A stretch of DNA of 64,000 bases from positions 1 through 64,000 of the forward strand of contig NZ_JXST01000030.1 in the NCBI RefSeq assembly GCF_000878195.1, read 5' to 3'. The notes beneath the pieces were generated by a model, which was not told the DNA's origin, did not search any database, and saw nothing but the letters and a program-made list of their open reading frames with translations. Within the stretch, counting starts at the first letter, position 1. Each line of letters starts with the position of its first letter. Made by a program: the position numbers and the translations under genes. The stretch comes from Mycolicibacterium llatzerense (GTDB lineage: Bacteria > Actinomycetota > Actinomycetes > Mycobacteriales > Mycobacteriaceae). Shown piece by piece: positions 8,736 to 15,561 of the stretch.

Positions 8736-9632
8736 TCAGTGTTGCGCTAGGTGGGATTCGACGAGTTTGACGAGCGCGCCGAGCCGATAGCGGCGAGGCA
8801 CGACGACAGGAATACGCCAGGGTGAGAATGCATCTGCAGCCACCGGTCCCACGCACGCGACCATCATGTCGCCACGTAGCGCATCAACGACGGAAGATTC
8901 ACGACCGGTGAGTCCGGCGGCACGCATGATAGAGGCAACGGCAGGCGCCGAGGTGAAGGTGAGTGCGTCCAGAGCATGACCGACGACCAGATCGAGAAGT
9001 TCATCAAGCCGCGCAGGCGACTCAGGTCCCTCGACGCGGTAGATCGAGGCGATAACCACCTCAGCGCCCCGCGCGCGCAAGAGCTGGGCGGCGTGATTCA
9101 GTGAGTGGCCATGCTCCTGCATGACGATTCGCTTGCCAGACAGGTCTCTGCGGTTCAGGTAGGCCAGGACATCTGCGAAGCACTCACTCTGCGGCGACCA
9201 GTCGACGCGTACTCCCCGCCCGACTAGTGCACCGGCCGACTTCGGCCCCCGAGCTAGTACCTCGGCGCCGGAGGCGACCCGGACCAGATCGTGACCCAAT
9301 CCCCATGAGTCGGCGGCTTCGAACCAGGACCTTATGCCGGTACCGGTTGTGGCCAGAAACAGATCCACCGGCCGGCACACGACCACCTGCGTAGTGCGGC
9401 GAAGCTCCCGCTCGTCGATCATCGACGGAGCAAGTGAAAGCGCGGGCGCCCATATGATATCGGCGCCGCGTCGCTGAAACATCTCGATCTGTTCTCGGGC
9501 CTTCCGAGCCGCTGTCACTCCGATCCGGCGACCTTCAAGGGACCGCGACGAATCGTCTGGTCGCAGCGGTGACGCAGTCACGTTCCTGCCGTCCAACGTG
9601 CTGCGGGGGCCACTCTCACCGTCCAGCATCAT
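8736..9632 (-). CDS. Uroporphyrinogen-III synthase (HemD)-like protein
   Basis: The 298-residue protein has the HemD fold signature: RRIGVTAARKAREQ at the start, FLATTGTGIRSW in the first half, and LTFTSAPAV plus CVGPVAADAF in the second. HemD closes the tetrapyrrole ring. In mycobacteria a second HemD-like protein exists fused to an OmpR-type DNA-binding domain (Rv0260c type); the match to RSWFEAADSWGL points to that subfamily. Here the frame stops right after the HemD part, so no DNA-binding domain is present. The stand-alone role is uncertain, either an enzyme or a truncated regulator. Confidence 0.75.
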   Translation of the reverse strand: MMLDGESGPRSTLDGRNVTASPLRPDDSSRSLEGRRIGVTAARKAREQIEMFQRRGADIIWAPALSLAPSMIDERELRRTTQVVVCRPVDLFLATTGTGIRSWFEAADSWGLGHDLVRVASGAEVLARGPKSAGALVGRGVRVDWSPQSECFADVLAYLNRRDLSGKRIVMQEHGHSLNHAAQLLRARGAEVVIASIYRVEGPESPARLDELLDLVVGHALDALTFTSAPAVASIMRAAGLTGRESSVVDALRGDMMVACVGPVAADAFSPWRIPVVVPRRYRLGALVKLVESHLAQH

Positions 9633-10064
9633 GTGTTGATACCGACATCGCTACCAGCTATCGCCACTGACGAGCTTCGAATTCGTCACTGCGACAACGG
9701 GAAGAAAGATGCGGACGCGTGAATATGTACGAACGAGTCCTCCAGCGGTTGGGACATGGCAATCAAGAGCGTTGACCTCTTCCTTTTGTCTGCGAAGAAT
9801 CCGGCCACTTCATCATCGCCGGCACGATCTGGCGTTGCCAGCTGCGATATTGCCAAGCTGCGCCAGATTGCTGCCATCACGTTATCTGCTGTGTGCCAAC
9901 GTGTTTCGCATCGGCAAACGCGGAAAGTCGCAATGCCTGTGAGCGGAAACTTCAGTAGTATCGAATGGCGTCGGTGAACAGCATCAAGCTGGGTCCATCA
10001 CCGAAGATCGGTGGCACTCACCGCTCAGCGACTGCCACTAATTATCGATGACACAAGGAGACTG
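9633..10064. other. Divergent intergenic region without a recognisable gene
   Basis: These 432 bases separate the HemD-like gene (reverse) from the MhuD-like gene (forward). Short open frames here have no family features and poor codon bias. An aaggag ribosome site at 10055-10060 belongs to the downstream gene. I see no clear operator or repeat. Confidence 0.4.
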
Positions 10065-10361
10065 ATGTCTGTAGTCAAGATCAACGCCCTGCATGTTCCC
10101 GTAGGCCAGGGCGCTGAATTAGAAGGTCGCTTTGCTGCACGGGCGCGCATGGTCGACGGCGAACCCGGGTTTGAAGGTTTCACCTTGTTGCGCCCAGTCA
10201 AAGGTGATGATCGGTACTTCGTGATGACGATCTGGGCCAGCCAGGAGTCCTTTGATGCCTGGCGGACGAAGACGGCTGACCACGGGCCGGTCATCGATGG
10301 ACGCAAACCAGTGGCCACCGGCGCCGACCTGCTCGAGTTCGAGGTCGTCGACCTGCCCTGA
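10065..10361 (+). CDS. MhuD-like antibiotic-biosynthesis-monooxygenase fold protein
   Basis: This 98-residue ferredoxin-like fold protein aligns without gaps at the start with M. tuberculosis MhuD (Rv3592), which degrades haem to mycobilin and iron. Asn7, Arg26 and Trp66 are in the MhuD positions, and LLRPVKG and PVATGADLLEFEV match closely. The proximal haem ligand His75 is not at its position: residue 75 is Pro and the nearest His is residue 73. It may bind haem differently or have another substrate. The ATG at 10065 follows aaggag. It may be monocistronic, with a terminator just downstream. Confidence 0.8.
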   Translation: MSVVKINALHVPVGQGAELEGRFAARARMVDGEPGFEGFTLLRPVKGDDRYFVMTIWASQESFDAWRTKTADHGPVIDGRKPVATGADLLEFEVVDLP

Positions 10362-10375
10362 GCCTGCCAGGGCGA

Positions 10376-10411
10376 AGCGCCCTCACCGATGAAGTCATCG
10401 GTGGGGGCGCT
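10376..10411 (+). terminator. Hairpin terminator after the MhuD-like gene
   Basis: Two 17-nt arms (10376-10392 and 10395-10411) pair with one G-U wobble and a very short loop, giving a strong stem starting 15 nt after the stop codon. Only a short T run follows, as is common in mycobacteria. Confidence 0.65.
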
Positions 10412-10693
10412 TTGGCGCCAATGGCTAACCCCGCGTCCTCGGTAGTGATTCGAGATTGTCGGTTGGCGATCGGCCGCCTTCTAACGAATTTCGGCGTCTT
10501 CACCGCTCGACAGGTATCGACGAGCAGCAGAGGTTGGCAGGACGCGCGGCGTACGGTCCCGTCCAGCGGCAATGCGCAGCCAGAATAGGACAACGACTGT
10601 GGCGATCGGGGGCGTTTCCTTCCGTAACCGGATTTGGATCTCGCCGATGTGCCACTGCTCTATATGCAGCAGGTAGACCGCGCGTTCAGGCGT

Positions 10694-11434
10694 TCAGGCG
10701 TTCATGCCGCCATCAACGGTGATACCAGTACCGGTGATATTTCGGGCCGCCGGGCTAGCCAGAAATCCGACTGCCGATGCAATGTCGACCACATTTGAAA
10801 AACGTCCGAGCGCCATGAGCTCCCTTAACCCATCGGCGCCGGCACCGTCTGCAGGATTCATATCGGTATCCGTCGGTCCCGGATGAACCAGGTTGACAGT
10901 GATATGACGCGGGCCGAGTTCGCGTGCCAGGCCACGAGTGAAAGACAGCAACGCAGATTTCGACATCGAATAGACCGTTGCGTAGTCGATCGCCACCCGC
11001 TCAGCCAGACACGAACCCAGAGAGACGATTCGGCCTCCATCCGGCAGATAGGCAATCGCGGCTCGGGAAGCGAGCACGACCGAGCGAATGTTGACCGCGA
11101 TCATGTGATCGATCTGCTCAAGTGTGGTCTCGGCCAGCGGCGCCGAATGCAACACACCAGCGTTATTGACCAAAATGTCCAAACCGCCGATTTGCGAGAC
11201 AGTTTCATCGATCGACCACGTGACCGCAGCCGCGTCTGCACTGTCAGCTTGAATCGCCGCCGCCCTCCTCCCGTGCGACCGAATCTTGGCGGTGACCGTC
11301 TCCGCGTAGTCAGCCGAGTGCTGGTACGTGATGGCCACATCGGCGCCACGAGCGGCCAGATCCACGGCGATGGCCGCCCCGATGCCTCGTGCGGCGCCGG
11401 TGACCAGAGCCCGCTTTCCTGTCAGATCCGACAC
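10694..11434 (-). CDS. SDR-family oxidoreductase (3-oxoacyl-ACP-reductase-like)
   Basis: The 246-residue short-chain dehydrogenase has TGAARGIG at the cofactor site, NNAG, the catalytic YSMSK motif and the usual C-terminal ITGTGITVDGGMNA. The GTG at 11434 is preceded by agagga at a 6-nt spacing and is preferred over an ATG at 11488. It follows a ridA gene and a glxA-type regulator on the same strand, so the three may form one regulated set. The substrate is unknown. Confidence 0.87.
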   Translation of the reverse strand: MSDLTGKRALVTGAARGIGAAIAVDLAARGADVAITYQHSADYAETVTAKIRSHGRRAAAIQADSADAAAVTWSIDETVSQIGGLDILVNNAGVLHSAPLAETTLEQIDHMIAVNIRSVVLASRAAIAYLPDGGRIVSLGSCLAERVAIDYATVYSMSKSALLSFTRGLARELGPRHITVNLVHPGPTDTDMNPADGAGADGLRELMALGRFSNVVDIASAVGFLASPAARNITGTGITVDGGMNA

Positions 11435-11538
11435 ATTGGTTCCTCTCGAACGACTGATGTTGCTCTGACCAGAGTCCTCTTCCGCCAAACGTCACACGAG
11501 TGTCGGAATCGACAACTCGCAAAAGGATTTGGCCACAA

Positions 11539-11577
11539 TCGATCGAATAGTCTGCGGTTCAAGTAGTTCGCGTGCAG
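11539..11577 (-). pseudogene. Decayed fragment of a GlxA/AraC-type regulator
   Basis: This 39-nt stretch is nearly identical to 12420-12459, the part of the nearby glxA-type gene that encodes the start of its DNA-binding domain (ARELLE...). One base is missing, which breaks the frame. It lies in the gap between ridA and the SDR gene and looks like what is left of a duplicated regulator gene or an abortive duplication. Confidence 0.5.
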
Positions 11578-11618
11578 TGCGACTGGGTGTGCGCTTAGAC
11601 GTAAGAGGGGACGTGCGC

Positions 11619-12038
11619 TCAGTATTCGTCGGGATACGCTGCAGTCGCCCGGATTTCGACAAGCAGTCCGGGGCTAGCGAGCCCGTTGACGCCGATAAGT
11701 GACCAAGCCGGGTACGGAGCCTTGATGTGGCGCTCCTTTGCTTTGGTAAACCCGGGCAGGTGTTGGTGGATGTCGACGTGATAGCTGGTGACATCGACGA
11801 GCGCGGACAGGTCTAGACCTTCTAGACGGAGAATTTCTTGCAGCTTTCCAATGGCGATCTCGGTCTGTTCCTCGATGCACTCGGGGATGGTGCCGTCGGG
11901 GCGTCGACCGATGGTGCCGGCAATGAATAGGTGCCCATGTGAGCGCACCGCGGCGGAATAGCCAAAACTCGCAAAAGCGCTTACGGTCTCGCCGAATATC
12001 TTGGAGTTTTCGGGGACCTGAACAGCCTGGATGGTCAT
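11619..12038 (-). CDS. RidA-family (YjgF/UK114) protein
   Basis: The 139-residue protein has RidA-family features: SAAVRSHGHLFIAGTIGR in the first half, LVDVTSYHVDI in the middle, and the closing GLLVEIRATAAYP. RidA proteins hydrolyse reactive enamine/imine intermediates released by PLP enzymes; divergent members serve specific catabolic steps. The usual final active-site arginine is retained within VEIRATA. The ATG at 12038 follows an aaaggaat ribosome site. It sits between a GlxA-type regulator and an SDR on the same strand. Confidence 0.88.
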   Translation of the reverse strand: MTIQAVQVPENSKIFGETVSAFASFGYSAAVRSHGHLFIAGTIGRRPDGTIPECIEEQTEIAIGKLQEILRLEGLDLSALVDVTSYHVDIHQHLPGFTKAKERHIKAPYPAWSLIGVNGLASPGLLVEIRATAAYPDEY

Positions 12039-12286
12039 TGCGTATTCCTTTCGTTGTGACCCATGCGGGTCAGTCGTTTCAGCGAGACGGGCAGCGGATT
12101 CGCTCCCTGACGAACTGGCTGAAAGCCTCGGTTCTGCTCGGGAATTCGCCGGCGATCGCACTGTGGGGCGTTGTTCGCGTTTGTCGCGGCGCACGCTACG
12201 GCCGAGTCGGTAGGCGATTGCATCGTGTCTAATCGCCTGTCCGAAACTCCAACCGGACTGTCTGTTCGATTACTAGGTTTGACTGT

Positions 12287-13249
12287 TCAGACGGCAGTCG
12301 CTGTGGCGTAGTCACAGGAGAAGGCCTGACGGTAAGCGGTTGGCGTTGTGGCCAGGCTGCGGCGGAAGTGAAGGCGAAGATTGGCGGCCGACCCCAAGCC
12401 GGAGGCCTGAGCGACCCGGTCGATCGAATAGTCGGTGGTTTCAAGTAGTTCGCGTGCAGCGGTAATGCGTGCGTTGACTAGCCATTGCAACGGAGTCGTT
12501 CCTGTCTCGTCGGTGAAACGACGCATGAAGGTTCGCACCGACATCCTGGCGTGCTTGGACATCTCTGTGACGGTGATTGTCTCGGCGAGACGGCCCAATA
12601 CCCAGGCCCGAGTGGCAGCCAAGGACGTATCTCCGACAATCGCAACCGCCGCGGGGACATACTGCGCCTGCCCTCCTTCGCGATGAGGAGGGGCAACCAG
12701 TGCACGCGCGACACGATTAGCGCTCGCGGCACCTAGATCTCGCATCACCATGTACAAGCACATGTCGATCCCGCAGCACATTCCGGCAGAAGTCAGGACA
12801 TTGCCGTTGTCAACATAGAGGACATCCCGATCGATTTGCACCGCTGGAAACATCGCCTCGAATTCCTCAAGATGCTGCCAATGCGTGGTGGCTCGTTGGC
12901 CGTCGAGGACGCCAGCGGCCGCCAGGGCAAATGCCCCAGTGCAAATTGACGCCACCCTGGCACCTCGTGCCGCACTCGCTGCTATGGCGTCGAGAACTGG
13001 GGCGGGGACGGGTCGATCCACCGGCTGATACCCCGGGACGATCACGGTATCGGCCTCACTCACTGCATCAATTCCGTGGCCGACCACCAGTGACAGGCCC
13101 GATGCAGTACTGACGCGATCCGACATCCCGCAGATTTTCAAGGCGTAGGGGACATCAGAGTCAACTGTGAAGACATCGAGAGGAATCGCAATGTCCAGTG
13201 CCGTGACACCGTCAAGGGCCACCACTGCAATACGGTGCTGTTTCTCCAT
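12287..13249 (-). CDS. GlxA-type transcriptional regulator (DJ-1/PfpI plus AraC domain)
   Basis: The protein has about 320 residues. An N-terminal DJ-1/PfpI-like domain (RIAVVALDGVTALDIAIPLDVF, with the cysteine elbow ASICTGAFALAAAG) is followed by a C-terminal AraC double helix-turn-helix ending in the SLATTPTAYRQAF signature. Such regulators sense small nitrogen compounds or other metabolites. The ATG at 13249 is chosen; an in-frame GTG at 13276 is possible, and neither has a strong ribosome site. It probably controls the downstream ridA and SDR genes. Confidence 0.88.
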   Translation of the reverse strand: MEKQHRIAVVALDGVTALDIAIPLDVFTVDSDVPYALKICGMSDRVSTASGLSLVVGHGIDAVSEADTVIVPGYQPVDRPVPAPVLDAIAASAARGARVASICTGAFALAAAGVLDGQRATTHWQHLEEFEAMFPAVQIDRDVLYVDNGNVLTSAGMCCGIDMCLYMVMRDLGAASANRVARALVAPPHREGGQAQYVPAAVAIVGDTSLAATRAWVLGRLAETITVTEMSKHARMSVRTFMRRFTDETGTTPLQWLVNARITAARELLETTDYSIDRVAQASGLGSAANLRLHFRRSLATTPTAYRQAFSCDYATATAV

Positions 13250-13511
13250 CACTGACTGACACTGACCTACCAGCACTCGTATGAACAGTGGCGATTACGC
13301 CTAACATCGCAAGGATCCGGCCATTCTGGTGGCGGACGAGGGTGTAGTCCTTGCGGCGGATGGCGACGTGGGCGAGTTCGGTCAGCAATTCGTGATGGTC
13401 TGGCTTAGTGGCCAGTGCCGTGCGCAGGACCTGCCCGGCGCGCTCGACATTGCCGGACTCGATGTAGGTGCGGGCCAGGTGGAGCGCAGCGTCTAGATCG
13501 ATTTCGGTCAT
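13212..13511 (-). pseudogene. Truncated tetratricopeptide-repeat protein gene
   Basis: The first 56 residues (13344-13511) form a convincing TPR pair: HLARTYIESGNVERAGQVLR, then LLTELAHVAIRRKDY. After that the frame loses any repeat character and runs into the start of the glxA-type gene. The simplest reading is a TPR gene whose 3' part was removed when the neighbouring regulator segment was joined. A short functional protein cannot be excluded. Confidence 0.5.
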
Positions 13512-13899
13512 CGGATTATGTTGCGCCGCTATTGATTTTGTGGTGTGCGCATTGGAATTCCCCTAGTGGTGTTTAGCGGGTTCGCAGGTTCGGGCAAGCC
13601 GCAGTCAGGATCGCCAGGGCGCTGAGTATCGCCAATCCCAGACTGATCCGGTTCGTCAGCATCGCGCCAGACTAGCGAGCATGGGGTATCAGTGTCGTCA
13701 ACGCCGATCGTGCGCCGACATCGGCGTCCTGATCGCTGCCGAGTTCGGGCACGCGGGTGGGGATCACTGATTTCGGACAAGAATGTCATCGCACGCCGAC
13801 GTTGATCAAATGTCATCGCAAGAGGGCATGAGTCGCAGGTTGTCGTTCAATGACGTCGTCCCGCGGTTGATCACGCCGCCGACCGGTCCAGAGCTCTGA
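13512..13899. other. Intergenic stretch with no supported gene
   Basis: These 388 bases lie between the truncated TPR gene and the 3' end of an SDR gene. An open frame on the reverse strand (13529-13816) is arginine- and proline-rich without any family feature. I found no repeat, RNA gene or clear promoter. Confidence 0.4.
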
Positions 13900-14856
13900 T
13901 CAGTTCAGGTCGCGGCCGGTCAGCTTCACGCTGAGGTTCCACAAGGACTCGGCTTCTCGCGGGTCCACCGCGTAGTCCATGACTCCGGTGCCATCGGCCG
14001 CGGCGGGGCCTGCGATGTCGCAGTCTTCGAGGTACAGACCACCGAGCCCAGCCAACTGCGGGCTGGTCGCCGCCCACAGTCCTGTTGCGGCGCCCTGGGA
14101 CACGGTCTTGAACGTTGGGTCTGCGACGTTGCCCTGACCATCGATCCAGCCGCGGTCAACCATCTCGGCGGACTCGAGGTGCCGTTGCAGCGGAGTGAGG
14201 ATGGACCCCGGATGCAGCGAGAACGCGCGCACGCCCGTGGCCGCGCCGAGTGAATCCAGGTGCAGCGCGAACAGGATGTTCGCGGTCTTGGACTGCCCGT
14301 AGGCCTCCCACTTGTCGTATCCGGTGGTGAACTGTGGATCGTTCCACCAGATACCCGAAATATGGTGCCCGGCAGACGAATACGCGACAACCCGTGCGTT
14401 GCCGCGCACCAACGATGGCCACAAGTCCGCGACGAATGCGAAGTGGCCGAGGTGATTGACGGCGAATTGGCTCTCCCAGCCCTGGCCGACGCGCTGTAGG
14501 GGAGTGGCCATGATGCCGGCAGCGCCGATGAACAGATCGATTTGTGGCCAGGTGTCGCTGATGCGTTGCGCGCACGCCGATACCGAATCCAGGTCGGCGA
14601 GATCGGCACTCAAGACGGTCACGGCATCTCCGAGGTGGTCGACGGCGCGTGCGGCGTCCTGGGTGCGGCGGGCGGGGATGATGACGTGGGCTCCTGCGCG
14701 GGCCAGATGGTTGGTGGTTTCCAATCCCAGGCCCGAATAGCCGCCGGTGACGACGGCCACGGCGCCAGTGAGATTCACCCCGGCCATGACGTCCTGGCTG
14801 TTCGATTCATGGCCGAACCCAGAGGCGATGGGCTGCTGTGCGGTGGTTTCAGTCAT
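13900..14856 (-). CDS. SDR-family oxidoreductase (retinol-dehydrogenase/WWOX-like)
   Basis: The 318-residue SDR has the cofactor motif TGGYSGLG, the acidic NHLGHFAF segment in place of NNAG, and the catalytic YGQSK pair. It resembles the large group of short-chain dehydrogenases annotated as light-dependent protochlorophyllide-reductase or retinol-dehydrogenase-like. It starts at an ATG only six bases after a -10 hexamer and is probably translated from a leaderless transcript. It is divergent from a MerR regulator and shares its operator, so it is the likely target of that regulator. Confidence 0.88.
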   Translation of the reverse strand: MTETTAQQPIASGFGHESNSQDVMAGVNLTGAVAVVTGGYSGLGLETTNHLARAGAHVIIPARRTQDAARAVDHLGDAVTVLSADLADLDSVSACAQRISDTWPQIDLFIGAAGIMATPLQRVGQGWESQFAVNHLGHFAFVADLWPSLVRGNARVVAYSSAGHHISGIWWNDPQFTTGYDKWEAYGQSKTANILFALHLDSLGAATGVRAFSLHPGSILTPLQRHLESAEMVDRGWIDGQGNVADPTFKTVSQGAATGLWAATSPQLAGLGGLYLEDCDIAGPAAADGTGVMDYAVDPREAESLWNLSVKLTGRDLN

Positions 14857-14862
14857 GCCACC

Positions 14863-14893
14863 ACGCTAGAAGCTAGAGTGTCCTCTAGGTCAA
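14863..14893 (-). promoter_or_regulatory. MerR-type promoter and operator for the SDR gene
   Basis: On the reverse strand a TTGACC -35 (14888-14893) and a TAGCGT -10 (14863-14868) are separated by 19 bases, the overlong spacing typical of MerR-activated promoters. Between them lies a perfect inverted repeat, ctagag-tgtc-ctctag (14873-14888). The -10 ends six bases before the ATG of the SDR gene, implying a leaderless mRNA. The MerR-family gene starts on the other side. Confidence 0.75.
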
Positions 14894-14913
14894 CCCCGGG
14901 GATGAATGCTCTT

Positions 14914-15327
14914 ATGACACAAACTTTTACGATTGGCAAGGCAGCAGAACGCACCGGCCTGAGTGTCCATGCCCTGCGATTCTATGAGCGCGAGAACCTA
15001 CTGGTCGGCGAGGTAGCGCGGACCAGTTCAGGACGTCGGCGCTACACCCAAACTGACATCGAATGGCTGGCGATCTGCGTACGCCTACGCGAATCCGGTA
15101 TGCCGCTCGCGCATCTCGCCGAATTCGCTGCCCTGGTACGCCAAGGCCCGGGAAATGAAGTCCAACGCCTGGAGCTTCTGCGCCAGCACGAAGCTCACGT
15201 TCGGGCGCAACTGGCCAGCCTCCAACACTGCCTTGACGTCATCGAAATGAAAGTGGCCGTCTACCAGACCCACGTCGAACACTCTGGCGCGCAAGGGCTC
15301 TGGGACCCGACCGCTGTCGAGCGCTGA
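14914..15327 (+). CDS. MerR-family transcriptional regulator
   Basis: The 137-residue protein has an N-terminal MerR winged helix (FTIGKAAERTGLSVHALRFYERENLL), RRRYTQTDIEWLAICVRLRESGMPL, and a C-terminal coiled-coil dimerisation helix. It lacks the cysteine set of metal sensors, so an organic or stress signal is more likely. The ATG at 14914 gives the usual family N-terminus; an ATG at 14902 is possible. The operator lies between it and the divergent SDR gene, suggesting local control of that enzyme and autoregulation. Confidence 0.9.
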   Translation: MTQTFTIGKAAERTGLSVHALRFYERENLLVGEVARTSSGRRRYTQTDIEWLAICVRLRESGMPLAHLAEFAALVRQGPGNEVQRLELLRQHEAHVRAQLASLQHCLDVIEMKVAVYQTHVEHSGAQGLWDPTAVER

Positions 15328-15561
15328 TCTCCCGCGGCGTTCTGGCAAGAGCCGGGTCCGGCGTGCCGCAGCGGGCCGACTGGGATCGCAGCGCGCAGAC
15401 GCACTACTTGGCCTCCGGCTAGCGTCCCGGGGGTGTCGTTTGCTGTGCGCTAGATCACTGTCGCGTGGCGTTCGGTTTCGGAGTAGGCCGCCGACTACAC
15501 CTGCGCAAGGGTCGGACGTTGCTGTCGGCTATCAGAACGCGTGCGTTCAGGGGGAATCGTC

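Noticed and set aside
9686..9977. Short overlapping frames on both strands between the HemD-like and MhuD-like genes
   Set aside because: No family features, overlapping each other, and poor third-position GC bias.
13529..13816. Reverse-strand frame of 95 codons
   Set aside because: Arginine- and proline-rich translation, no ribosome site and no recognisable family.
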